A stretch of DNA of 63,219 bases from Methanosarcina sp. KYL-1. Its GTDB lineage: Archaea > Halobacteriota > Methanosarcinia > Methanosarcinales > Methanosarcinaceae. Of the stretch, positions 43,076-51,529 are shown one piece after another. Positions within the stretch are counted from its first letter, which is position 1. Every line of letters begins with the position of its first letter. The notes below the pieces were generated by a model. The model saw only the letters and a program-made list of their open reading frames with translations. It searched no databases and was not told where the DNA came from. The translations under genes and the position numbers were made by a program. The stretch is taken from contig NZ_VOUA01000021.1 in the NCBI RefSeq assembly GCF_024372725.1, positions 1-63,219 on the forward strand, read 5' to 3'.

Positions 43076-43285
43076 ATGCCTAAATTCGAAGTGTACCATG
43101 ATATAAGTGGAGAGTACCGCTTCCGGTTGAGGGCCAGAAACGGCCAGATTATCGCAGTGAGCCAGGGCTACAAGAGCAGAGAGGGGTGCCTGAAAGGTAT
43201 TGAGTCTGTTAAGACAAATGCCCCGATTGCGCGCATCGAGGAAATAAAGGAAGAACAGGAAGCTGAAGTTAAAGAAAGAAGCTGA
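43076..43285 (+). CDS. DUF1508/YegP-type small protein
   Basis: 69 residues. The motif FEVYHDISGEYRFRLRARNG, then SQGYKSREGCLKGIESVK, matches one unit of the DUF1508 (UPF0339) family, where a Tyr/Phe-rich strand pair packs on a helix. Bacterial YegP has two such units, this protein one. Function unknown. The C-terminal EEIKEEQEAEVKE tail runs into a 19-nt DNA repeat just past the stop. Confidence 0.8.
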   Translation: MPKFEVYHDISGEYRFRLRARNGQIIAVSQGYKSREGCLKGIESVKTNAPIARIEEIKEEQEAEVKERS

Positions 43286-43338
43286 ATTCGAAGAAGGAAG
43301 CTGAATTCGAAGAAGGAAGCTGAAGTTAAAGAAGGAAA
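43258..43338. repeat. Tandem array, 19-nt unit, about 4 copies
   Basis: Unit GAAGCTGAATTCGAAGAAG, starting in the last codons of the DUF1508 gene. Confidence 0.85.
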
Positions 43339-43456
43339 TTGAGCCAGAATAAATCTGAGTCCCGGTGTGACTATGTGAGTTCCTGGCAGTTTATCTGATG
43401 AAAGGCAGGCTGCAGGCTGGAGCAGGTCTCTGGAGGAGCTGTTATTCCGGAGGACC

Positions 43457-43882
43457 TTATTTTTGATTTTTAACACCCTTCTTTTTTTCGATAACTATTC
43501 CTTCAAACCTGCATTTTGCAATCTTTCTTTTCCTTAAGGCATACAAAAAGACCTTGAAAAGGGCGTAAAGCCTGAAATAAAAGGCGAGCAGGACAGTAGA
43601 ACGAAAGCCGCTGATGTATACGATTTTCTTGTCATCCCGGACGGAGTCGTCCAGGAATTTCACTACCCCCTCAAATTTTTCTCTTTCAAGGGTGCTTCCC
43701 TGAGGCAGGCGGGGACCCAGAACAAGCACATCTTCTTCCATTCCGTCAGGGCTTTTCGTGCCTTCCACAAAGCCGTAGTTGAAAATCGTGGGAAGCGGGG
43801 AACAGAAGGCTATCCTGTACCCATTTTCAGTCCTGATGTACTTGAAAAAGCTGTATTTCGGGGTTTCAATAACAATTTTCAT
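43457..43882 (-). CDS. Divergent family I inorganic-pyrophosphatase-like protein
   Basis: 141 residues from ATG 43882. Resembles soluble family I PPases in IVIETPKYSFFKY, SPLPTIFNYGFVEGT, DGMEEDVLVLGPRL and DDSVRDDKKIVYI, with Asp residues kept where the family binds Mg2+. It differs in the usual GDPLD core (here DGMEED) and ends with a hydrophobic/basic segment (LAFYFRLYALFKVFLYALRK) that may touch the membrane. Activity on pyrophosphate is likely but not certain. Confidence 0.6.
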   Translation of the reverse strand: MKIVIETPKYSFFKYIRTENGYRIAFCSPLPTIFNYGFVEGTKSPDGMEEDVLVLGPRLPQGSTLEREKFEGVVKFLDDSVRDDKKIVYISGFRSTVLLAFYFRLYALFKVFLYALRKRKIAKCRFEGIVIEKKKGVKNQK

Positions 43883-44012
43883 GTGATGGACCTTGGTTAC
43901 TTTCCGGATCATCCTAATAATGAGAAAATAATAATGAGAAAAGCAAAATATGAAAAACCGGAAGCAGAAGGTTCTGCTCCGGGGAATATTTTAAGGTTTA
44001 CGGTTTTTGGGT

Positions 44013-45590
44013 TCAGGAAACGATGTTTCCGTTTTCATCAACCTGTTTGCCCACGAACTTCACGAAGACGATGATGGCTACAGTCCCGGCAGCCAGGGAG
44101 ATCCAGGGGGAAATCCCGAGCCCGGCAGGGATGAAACCGAAGACCACGGCAAAGGCTCCTGCTGCGGCTGCATAGGGGAGCTGGGTATTTACGTGGTCCA
44201 CGTGGTCGGAACCCGAGGCCATTGAGGAGAGGATTGTGGTGTCCGAGATCGGAGAGCAGTGGTCGCCCAGAACGGCTCCGGTCAGGACAGCCCCGATGGT
44301 GGTGACCATGAGGGGGGTTACAACGTCGGTTGCCCCGGAAATAGCGGCTGCTATCGGGACTACGATGGGCATGACAATGGAGTTCGTGCCCCAGGAGGTC
44401 CCGGTAGCAAAGGCAATGAACATCGCAATGAGGAAGGTCAGGGTCGGGAGGACCGAACTTGAAAGGGAGCCCTGGGTCACGTAGATGAGCCACTCGGCCA
44501 GCTGCATTTCGGAAATCACCGATTTCAGGGCAAAGGCCAGGGCGAGGATGATAACTGCAATGATCATGGACTTGAGCCCGTCAACCCAGGCAGTGACTCC
44601 CTGGTCCAGGGAGAACCTTTTCTTGGCGAGCCCTATGCCCAGTGCAACTATGGAACTGAGGAAAGCAGCCCAGGTCAGGGCAACGGAGGCATCTGCGTTT
44701 CCGAAAGCGTCCCTTATGCTACTCCCGGGTTCGTATCCGTTGTACCAGAGCCCTACTGTCGTAACGAGGATGAAGGTAATAATTGGAATTGCGGCGTCCC
44801 AGACAGTACCTCTGACTCCCTTTGCCGGGAGGAGGTTTTCGTCTTCCACAAAGAGCGGAGTTGAACCTTCGGCGAAGACCTCCCCGGTTTTCCTGGCCCG
44901 GATTTCGGCATCAAGCATCTTGCCAAAGTCCTTCTTCTGCATAATAAGGGTGAACATGAGGACAAGGGTGAAGATCGAATAGAAGCGGAAGGGAAGAGTC
45001 TGGAAGAAAACAATAATTGAGTTTGCCTCGATGTTCAGAGACCCGAGGGCTCCGGCGATCAGCCCGATTTCCATTGCGATCCAGGTCGAGACCGGGGCCA
45101 TGGAGGAGACGGCTGCGGCAGTGGTGTCCACGATATAGGAAAGTTTTTCTCTCGATATCTTCTGTTCGTCCGTAATGGGCCTCATGGTGTTGCCCACTAC
45201 CATGGAATTGGCGTAATCATCAAAGAAGATTGCAATTCCCATCAGGGCGGCTGCAAGCTGGGTGGTCCTGACGTCCTTTGCTTTACTGGCCAGGGCTTCG
45301 GCAATGGCTTTTGTCCCTCCCAGTTTGGACATAACCCCGATCATCCCTCCGATTGCAAGGCAGAAGACAAGGAGGCCCGCGTTCCAGGAATCGGCAATGG
45401 CACTTCCCACAATATAAGTCGAAAATGTCTCAAGAAGCCCGACAAGAGGGTTATAACCGTTGATGATTGTTGCACCAATCCAGATGCCTAAAACAAGGGC
45501 TACGATGACCTGCCGCTTCCAGATCGAAAGCACAATGGCTACGATCGCCGGCAGCAAGGCAAGAGCCCCGTAAGTTGTCTGTGCGTCCAT
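44013..45590 (-). CDS. NhaC-family Na+/H+ antiporter-like transporter
   Basis: 525 residues, about 11-12 helices in two inverted halves. Conserved stretches: FFDDYANSMVVGNTMRPITD near residue 121, the central VDTTAAAVSSMAPVSTW, and near the end FATGTSWGTNSIVMPI and GDHCSPISDTTILSS. These match the NhaC branch of the ion transporter superfamily (Na+/H+ or amino-acid/Na+ exchange). Substrate cannot be read. It follows a 400-nt AT-rich promoter region on its minus-strand side and stands alone. Confidence 0.9.
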   Translation of the reverse strand: MDAQTTYGALALLPAIVAIVLSIWKRQVIVALVLGIWIGATIINGYNPLVGLLETFSTYIVGSAIADSWNAGLLVFCLAIGGMIGVMSKLGGTKAIAEALASKAKDVRTTQLAAALMGIAIFFDDYANSMVVGNTMRPITDEQKISREKLSYIVDTTAAAVSSMAPVSTWIAMEIGLIAGALGSLNIEANSIIVFFQTLPFRFYSIFTLVLMFTLIMQKKDFGKMLDAEIRARKTGEVFAEGSTPLFVEDENLLPAKGVRGTVWDAAIPIITFILVTTVGLWYNGYEPGSSIRDAFGNADASVALTWAAFLSSIVALGIGLAKKRFSLDQGVTAWVDGLKSMIIAVIILALAFALKSVISEMQLAEWLIYVTQGSLSSSVLPTLTFLIAMFIAFATGTSWGTNSIVMPIVVPIAAAISGATDVVTPLMVTTIGAVLTGAVLGDHCSPISDTTILSSMASGSDHVDHVNTQLPYAAAAGAFAVVFGFIPAGLGISPWISLAAGTVAIIVFVKFVGKQVDENGNIVS

Positions 45591-45904
45591 GGTGAAGTTT
45601 CCTTTTTTACCTTTTTTTCATAGTGTATAACAAAAATAATTTATTATGATCTATTTTATTTTAATTAATAAAAGTGAATATTCTACTGCTGATTTTATAC
45701 TTTAGATTTATGATTTGTTTTTTAGATTATAATCATAAATAAACCCTTTTTTCCTTAAATAATCGCTATAAAGGCTTATTTTGTTCACCAATCTCCACGT
45801 AAATACTTTCATGGACATTTATCTACATTATTTAAATTTATACCAATCTGAGGCCTATCTTATTGAAGAATTTTTTCTCATATTAGATTAATTTTAAAAT
45901 AAAG
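45591..45904. other. Divergent AT-rich promoter region
   Basis: Contains several TATA-like stretches for the antiporter (minus strand) but no gene or clear hairpin. Confidence 0.4.
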
Positions 45905-46025
45905 TAAATGAAGTTGAAGTAAATGAAGTTGAAGTAAATGAAGTTGAAGTAAATGAAGTTGAAGTAAATGAAGTTGAAGTAAATGAAGTTGAAGTAAATG
46001 AAGTTGAAATAAATGAAGTTGAAGT
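45905..46025. repeat. Tandem array, 15-nt unit, 8 copies
   Basis: Unit AAATGAAGTTGAAGT, ending 55 nt before the likely ATG of the methyltransferase gene. Multiple of three, so frames stay open across it on both strands. Confidence 0.95.
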
Positions 46026-46080
46026 ATTAGTGCGATCAGGAGTGAAAAGTTTTATAATTTCCCGGGAAGAGGTACGAGGG

Positions 46081-46992
46081 ATGAGCTTTCGAGACAGAGT
46101 GAGCCTGCGGGATGAGATGCGGGGGATAATAGAAGAGCCCCTGCTGGGCCTGGTGCCAAAGCGTTTTGATTTCATAGGGGACGTTGCAGTAATTTCGATC
46201 CCTCAGGAACTTGATGTTTATAAGGAAACTATTGCCAAAAAGCTTGTTTCGATGCGAGGCAACACAAGGGCCGTGTTAAACAAGGTGAGCAAGCTTGAAG
46301 GGGAGCACAGGGTTGCCGATTTTGAGCTTCTGCTGGGAGAATCTGCAGAGACCCTCCACAGGGAAAACGGGTATACCTACAGGCTGGATGTGAGAACAGT
46401 ATTCTTTAATCCCCGCCTCTACTGGGAAAGAGGAAGGATAGGTGCAAAAGTATTTCCCGGGGAATCTGTCCTGATCCCCTTTTGCGGGGTGGGCCCTTTC
46501 GTGCTCCCGGCTGCAGGAAAAGGGGCGAGAGTGCTTGCAATCGAAAAAAACCCCGAAGCCTGCTCCTGCCTGAAGGAAAACGTCCGGCTGAACAGGCTTG
46601 GGGGGCAGGTTACAGTGATGCAGGGGGATGCAGGGGAAATTTTTAAGTTTCTTACCCCTGCCGGAGATGGAAGGCTTGATTATTTTGAAGTCCCTGAAGC
46701 TGGTTTTTTTGAAGTCCCTGAGACTGACTTTTTTGAAGTCCCTGAAGCTGGCTTTGACAGGGCAATCGTGCCCACGCCTTACGGCATGGACCGCTTCCTC
46801 GTGGAGATCCTGCGGCTTATAAGGAAAGGTGGATATGTTCATTTCTATACTTTCAAAACGGAATCACAGATCCCGGGGTTAATCGAAACGTATGAAAAAA
46901 TGGGTCTTGAGGTGGAGTTTTACAGGCGCTGCGGGAATGTCGCTCCCGGGGTCAGCAGGTGGGTTTTTGACCTTATTAAGAACAAAGATTAA
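46081..46992 (+). CDS. Trm5/Taw2-like tRNA methyltransferase
   Basis: 303 residues from ATG 46081 (GAGG 8 nt upstream); GTG 46030 is possible but falls at the edge of a repeat. COG2520 family: LVPKRFDFIGDVAVI at the front, NKVSKLEGEHRVADFELL, RLDVRTVFFNPRLYWERGRI and a SAM site LIPFCGVGPFVLPAA. Trm5 makes m1G37 and Taw2 transfers the aminocarboxypropyl group in wyosine synthesis; the catalytic motif here is IVPTPYG, so which reaction is unclear. Directly before it sits an odd insert: three copies of the octapeptide FEVPEAGF. Confidence 0.8.
   Translation: MSFRDRVSLRDEMRGIIEEPLLGLVPKRFDFIGDVAVISIPQELDVYKETIAKKLVSMRGNTRAVLNKVSKLEGEHRVADFELLLGESAETLHRENGYTYRLDVRTVFFNPRLYWERGRIGAKVFPGESVLIPFCGVGPFVLPAAGKGARVLAIEKNPEACSCLKENVRLNRLGGQVTVMQGDAGEIFKFLTPAGDGRLDYFEVPEAGFFEVPETDFFEVPEAGFDRAIVPTPYGMDRFLVEILRLIRKGGYVHFYTFKTESQIPGLIETYEKMGLEVEFYRRCGNVAPGVSRWVFDLIKNKD
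46684..46755. repeat. In-gene tandem array, 24-nt unit, 3 copies
   Basis: GAAGTCCCTGA recurs at 46687, 46711 and 46735; encodes FEVPEAGF, FEVPETDF, FEVPEAGF. Confidence 0.95.
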
Positions 46993-47082
46993 AGGTTAAA
47001 GATTGAGGATTAAGATTAAAGGTGGGTTTTTGACCTTATTAAGAACAAAGATTAAAGGTTAAAGATTGAGGATTAAGATTAA
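46957..47082. repeat. 63-nt tandem duplication across a stop codon
   Basis: 46957-47019 is repeated at 47020-47082 with no differences that I can see. The first copy contains the last codons and stop of the methyltransferase gene. Confidence 0.95.
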
Positions 47083-47122
47083 AGATTGATTACTAAAATT
47101 AAAGGAAGGCCTATTCAATATT

Positions 47123-48553
47123 TCAGCCTTCCAGCCCAAGGTGTTTCAGGATGTGGTGGTAGTGTTTCGGGGACATCCGGGTATAAAATGCCCTGCTTAT
47201 GACCTCGCTCAGGGCGGGGTGGATGTCCATTCCGTGAATGATGGGGTTAGGGCTTCTTGATTCCGTGTACATTAGCGGGATTATCTGGTGAAGCAGGACC
47301 GAAGCTTGAGGCCCTATGATGTGGGCGCCCAGGATTTTTTCCCCGTAGCCGTCCAGGATCACCTTTACGAAATAGTCCCTGGCTTCCATAGCCGTCCCTT
47401 TTGCAGTATCTTCGAAAAGATGGAAGCCTATCTGTACCCCATCTCTCCCGTAAGTATCGATTGCTTCCTGCTCGCCCATGCCCACGCTTGCGACTTCCGG
47501 GTAGGAAAAGACCGCATGGGGGACGGCGTGATAGTCTGCCTTTACTTTTGCTTTCAGGATAGCGTTTTGGAACACGACTCCCGACTCGTAGTTTCCCACA
47601 TGCTTGAGGAGGTATTTCCCGTTAGCGTCTCCGAAGGCCCATACATTCGGACAGGAAGTTTCCAGATACTCGTTTACGGAAATCCAGCCATGTTTGTCAG
47701 TCTTTATCCCTGCTTTTTCCGGGTGGAGGATGTCAGTATTCGGAGCCCTTCCTGTTGCGACCAGGATCTCGTCGGCAGTGACTTTTATTTCCTCTCCCGA
47801 AGCCCTGTCCTTTGCAATGACGGTTTTCTGCCCGGAAGTTTCCTTTACCACTTCTACAGCTTCGTGGTTTGTTAGAATCTTCATGTACCCGGACATTTTT
47901 ATCCTGGCAAGTTCGGAAACCTCAGGCTCTTCCTGCGGAAGGAAATTCGGGTTTCTTCCTATAATCGTGACCTCGGCTCCCATTGCCGAGAAAAAGTGCC
48001 CGTACTCGGCTCCGATGTAGCTCCCTCCGAGGATTAAGAGGCTCTTTGGGCATTCGGTGAGCTCTAGCACCGAATCGCTTGTCAGGTACCCGGCTTCCTC
48101 AAGCCCTTTAACAGGTGGGATTGCAGGCTTTGAGCCCGTGCAGAGGAAGATCATCTCGGAATATATTGTCTCTTCTCCCACCTTGAGGGTGTAAGGGGCA
48201 ACGAATTCCGCAGTTTTGGGGTAGTAGTCGATGTCAGGGCTTTCGGTCAGCCCTTCCTTAATCATCTCGATGTCTTCTCTGATCTTTTTTCTCATCCTCT
48301 CCATGATCATCCGGAAATCCACGCTTTTTATCTCAAGCTCGATTCCGAAAAGTGGAGCCCTTTCCAGTTCTCTGATAAGTTCGGCAGGGTAGAGCAGGAG
48401 CTTTGAAGGGATGCACCCTCTGGTCAGGCAGATCCCCCCCGGTTCGTCTTTGTCAACAACTGCGATTTTTATTTCCTGCTTTTCGTCGATGATAGCATTG
48501 ACGTAGTTCATTCCGGAACCTGTGCCTATCACAATCAGGTCGTAGTTTTTCAT
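47123..48553 (-). CDS. FAD-dependent pyridine nucleotide-disulfide oxidoreductase
   Basis: 476 residues, class I (lipoamide dehydrogenase/mycothione reductase type). FAD loop VIGTGSGMN, redox-active disulfide GGICLTRGCIPSKLLL near residue 40, NAD(P) loop LILGGSYIGAEYGHFF near residue 172, second FAD motif VWAFGDANGKY, and the dimerisation domain with HGMDIHPALSEVI supplying the catalytic His. Archaea without 2-oxoacid dehydrogenase complexes often keep such enzymes with unknown disulfide substrates. GGGG precedes the ATG. Adds to the thiol-redox genes in this window. Confidence 0.92.
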   Translation of the reverse strand: MKNYDLIVIGTGSGMNYVNAIIDEKQEIKIAVVDKDEPGGICLTRGCIPSKLLLYPAELIRELERAPLFGIELEIKSVDFRMIMERMRKKIREDIEMIKEGLTESPDIDYYPKTAEFVAPYTLKVGEETIYSEMIFLCTGSKPAIPPVKGLEEAGYLTSDSVLELTECPKSLLILGGSYIGAEYGHFFSAMGAEVTIIGRNPNFLPQEEPEVSELARIKMSGYMKILTNHEAVEVVKETSGQKTVIAKDRASGEEIKVTADEILVATGRAPNTDILHPEKAGIKTDKHGWISVNEYLETSCPNVWAFGDANGKYLLKHVGNYESGVVFQNAILKAKVKADYHAVPHAVFSYPEVASVGMGEQEAIDTYGRDGVQIGFHLFEDTAKGTAMEARDYFVKVILDGYGEKILGAHIIGPQASVLLHQIIPLMYTESRSPNPIIHGMDIHPALSEVISRAFYTRMSPKHYHHILKHLGLEG

Positions 48554-49062
48554 TCTTTCCCCCTAGTATGAATAAAAAGTCAGGGAATATAATAACGTTT
48601 CCACCTTTATGCAGGATATTAACAATGTTCTTTTTTGTGTTCAGGACGTTGACCATATTTTCGGCCATACTCATGGTTGCAGGCTTTTTTGTGTATTTCA
48701 TTATTGAAATGTTGTCAAAGGAGATGTGAAAAGGTTCCGATGAAAAGTGGGGCTGTGGAAGTGATTTCTACGGGAACCGGGCAGGCAGGAGAAATTTTAA
48801 TATGGGTTCTGACGCAGAAAGGGCTGCGAAAAAGGAAAGGTAAATCAAAAAGAAGCAATAAAGGGAAGAAAAGCGGTTAAAAGGCTTTTTCTGGGCCTTT
48901 AAATACTTTAACGCGCTTATGGGCCTTTTTTATACTTGTTTTATATATTAATGAAAATCTTTATAAATTATTAGCTGAAAGAAAAACAACTATCTATTTA
49001 TAAATGAAATCCAATTCTATGTAACTTTCCCGGAAGGATAACAAAAACAAAGATGTCCGACG
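48554..49062. other. Gap with a doubtful small ORF
   Basis: A plus-strand frame from ATG 48740 to 48880 codes a 46-residue very basic peptide with AAAAGG close upstream; I cannot support it further. A TATA-like TTTTATATATTAAT at about 48940 precedes the next gene. Confidence 0.3.
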
Positions 49063-50424
49063 ATGAATAGAGCTGCCCCTTCTTTCGAAAACGGGAATTC
49101 CTGGCGCGGGATCCCGGTGATACATGCCACATATCTCCTGCTCATCCTGCTCGCTCCTTTCGCAGGGGTGCACATCCTTCTTCTTCTCTCTTTTGCAGTT
49201 TTTCTCGGGCTCAGGTTTTCCAAAAATGGACTCTCCGGGGCCGGGAATTCCCTTAACCTTGCCTTTTCCCTGTTCTTAATGCTCCTTGTTTCTGCAGTTT
49301 CCGAAAATTTCTCCTACACCTATCCGTTTTACATAGCCCTCGGAGCTTTTGCAATTTCGGTCGTAAGCAGCCACATCTCTTTCTTTTCGGGGCTGGAAGG
49401 CTTTTCCTTCTCCGATTCCCGGTGGGATAGGAGCAAGCAGAAGGGCTTTTCCCTGCTCTGGAGTTCGGCTTTCCTGGGAATGCGGATCCTTGCGGCGTTT
49501 CTTGCTGCAGGCTGGGTTGTCCACTGGCAGCAGTTACAGGTCCCTTACAACCTGGTCTTTTTCATAGCCGTGATAGGGGCTGTTACTGGTTCTCTCTTTG
49601 AATCCATTCCTTCTAAGTTCGACAGCAACATATCCGTGCCCCTGGGGGCAGGGATGACCATGTGGATTTTTGAAGAGTTAAGGTACTGGGTACCCCCTGA
49701 GCAAATGTTGATTGCACTTGCTTTTTCCCTTTTCCTGGGCTGCCTGGCCTACAGGGCAAAGATAGCCGACGTTTCGGCCCTCCTGAGTGCGGCCCTCCTG
49801 GGAGTCCTGATTATCGTCTTCAGCGGCTTGTCATGGTTTGTGCTCCTCCTTGCCTTTTTCATCCTCGGAGGCGGGTTTACCAGGTACAGGTATGCGTATA
49901 AGGAGTCCATAGGGTTAGCCCAGGGCAAAGGCGGGATCAGGAGTTATGAAAACGTCTTTTCGAACAGTACGGCGGCCCTTGCCCTTGCCGTAGCCTACGG
50001 GGTCTTTCCTGAACACAGCCTGCTTATCGTTTATGCTTACCTGGGTACCGTTGCAACGGCCACAGGGGATACCCTGGCAAGTGAAATAGGGACCACTGCA
50101 AAGGGAAGGCCCAGGATGATCACAACCCTGAAGCTGGCAGAACCCGGGGCAGACGGGGCAGTGTCGGGTCTCGGTGAGTTCTCTGCAATTTTAGGTTCTG
50201 CAGCTATAGGGCTGCTGGCGTACCTGCTCGGGGTTTCGGATGACCTCCTGCTTACGGTCCTGGTAACGACTGTAGGTGGCTTCCTGGGGACAAACGTGGA
50301 CAGTTTGCTCGGGGCTACCTTCCAGAAAAAAGGCCTGCTTTCGAACAGCGGGGTAAATTTCCTGGCGACCTTTGCAGGGGCCGCGATCTCGGGCGGGATG
50401 TATCTCCTGATCTCCGGGCTTTGA
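49063..50424 (+). CDS. DUF92 (TIGR00297/TMEM19) family membrane protein
   Basis: 453 residues, 11-12 helices. The C-terminal ~230 residues are the DUF92 domain: FILGGGFTRYRYAYK, RSYENVFSNSTAALALAVAYG, GTVATATGDTLASEIG and GTNVDSLLGATFQ. The N-terminal helices resemble a polyprenol-kinase/CTP-transferase partner. In plants the DUF92 protein VTE6 phosphorylates phytyl phosphate, so a prenyl-phosphate kinase role in archaeal lipid or cofactor recycling is plausible but unproven. No lipid genes adjoin it. Confidence 0.85.
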   Translation: MNRAAPSFENGNSWRGIPVIHATYLLLILLAPFAGVHILLLLSFAVFLGLRFSKNGLSGAGNSLNLAFSLFLMLLVSAVSENFSYTYPFYIALGAFAISVVSSHISFFSGLEGFSFSDSRWDRSKQKGFSLLWSSAFLGMRILAAFLAAGWVVHWQQLQVPYNLVFFIAVIGAVTGSLFESIPSKFDSNISVPLGAGMTMWIFEELRYWVPPEQMLIALAFSLFLGCLAYRAKIADVSALLSAALLGVLIIVFSGLSWFVLLLAFFILGGGFTRYRYAYKESIGLAQGKGGIRSYENVFSNSTAALALAVAYGVFPEHSLLIVYAYLGTVATATGDTLASEIGTTAKGRPRMITTLKLAEPGADGAVSGLGEFSAILGSAAIGLLAYLLGVSDDLLLTVLVTTVGGFLGTNVDSLLGATFQKKGLLSNSGVNFLATFAGAAISGGMYLLISGL

Positions 50425-50860
50425 AGCTTTTATTTTTTGGTCCCGGCACCTGAAGGCTGACCATGTTTTACTGATTGAAGGCTGACCTCTTTTTTCTGAC
50501 TGAAGGCCGACTCCCCGCTTTACTCATTTACATTTATGGAATCTTTTTTTCTGCTGAGATCCTTTTCTTATGAAAAGGGGTATTTTTATACCTTCAGAAA
50601 TCAATATTATTATGCGGGGTTGAGTTGCTGGAGCAAACGTTACTGAAGTGGGTATTAATGGATGTTTGACATAATGGATGTTTGACAGCAGATTGCATCT
50701 CCCTGGTTTCACTTTAACCCGGTTTATAAGGTCTTTTCTGCATCTCAGGATGCCAGAAGCGTAAAAATGCGCCTTTCGATGAAATTGTCTGCTTCAAAGG
50801 CCCTATCCGAAGGCCCGTGTCCGAACTCTCCGCATTTTACTATTACAGGAAGGTGACCCG
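50425..50860. other. Gene-free stretch
   Basis: Contains three degenerate copies of a ~32-nt unit GAAGGCTGACC-TTT-ACTGATT (50450-50520) and a short duplication of ATGGATGTTTGACA (50657-50690). No gene seen. Confidence 0.4.
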
Positions 50861-51397
50861 ATGACAGAACCTGAGTATAGAGGCAAAAAAATCCTGCTGG
50901 TAATTGCCCAGGAACAGTTCAGGGATGAGGAATGCTTTGTCCCGAAACAGCTTTTCGAAACCGCAGGGGCGGAAGTTACGGTTGCTGCCGAGTTCACGGA
51001 AACCGCAAAAGGTATGCTCGGTGGGACAATTATGCCCGATATCAGGCTTTCCGAAGCCCGGATGGACGACTATGACGCCATCGTAATTTCGGGTGGGTCG
51101 GGCTCCAAAAAATACCTATGGGATAACAGGCACCTGCAGGAACTCGTAAAAGCTGCGTATGCAGGGAACAAGGTGGTCTCTGCAATTTGCATCTCTCCAG
51201 TCGTCCTGGCAAGGGCAGGCGTTCTTAAAGGAAAGAAAAGTACGGTCTTCGAAAGCCCGGACACCCTGCGGGAACTGAAGGAGCATGGGGCAGTAAGGGA
51301 GGATAAGGATGTCGTCGTATCAGGGAATGTGGTTACGGGACGTGACCCGAAAAGTGCCGAAGCTTTCGGGAAAGCCGTGCTCAAAGCCCTGAAATAA
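50861..51397 (+). CDS. DJ-1/PfpI family protein
   Basis: 178 residues. Class I glutamine-amidotransferase-like fold with the nucleophile elbow SAICISP (Cys near residue 108), IVISGGSG and the N-terminal ILLVIAQEQFRDEE, whose Glu normally activates the Cys. Family roles include deglycase, chaperone and protease activities. The missing His after the Cys argues against PfpI-type protease activity. GGAAGGTGA precedes the ATG. Single-gene unit. Confidence 0.88.
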   Translation: MTEPEYRGKKILLVIAQEQFRDEECFVPKQLFETAGAEVTVAAEFTETAKGMLGGTIMPDIRLSEARMDDYDAIVISGGSGSKKYLWDNRHLQELVKAAYAGNKVVSAICISPVVLARAGVLKGKKSTVFESPDTLRELKEHGAVREDKDVVVSGNVVTGRDPKSAEAFGKAVLKALK

Positions 51398-51401
51398 ATA
51401 C

Positions 51402-51478
51402 ATATTGAGATAAATGCCTGACATGTTGAGGATAAATGCCTGACATGTTGAGGATAAATGCCTGACACATTGAAGATA
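51402..51478. repeat. Tandem array, 22-nt unit, about 3.5 copies
   Basis: Unit GACATGTTGAGGATAAATGC plus CT, just after the DJ-1 gene. Confidence 0.85.
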
Positions 51479-51529
51479 CATATCTGCGTATGATGACCTG
51501 TTTAAAAAACTGGCGAAAAACCGGCTGAC

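Noticed and set aside
45894-46175. 93-residue minus-strand frame of STSFT repeats
   Set aside because: Translation of the 15-nt array upstream of the methyltransferase gene.
48740-48880. 46-residue basic peptide
   Set aside because: AAAAGG is close to the ATG but the sequence is low-complexity Lys/Arg and nothing else supports it; mentioned only in the gap entry.
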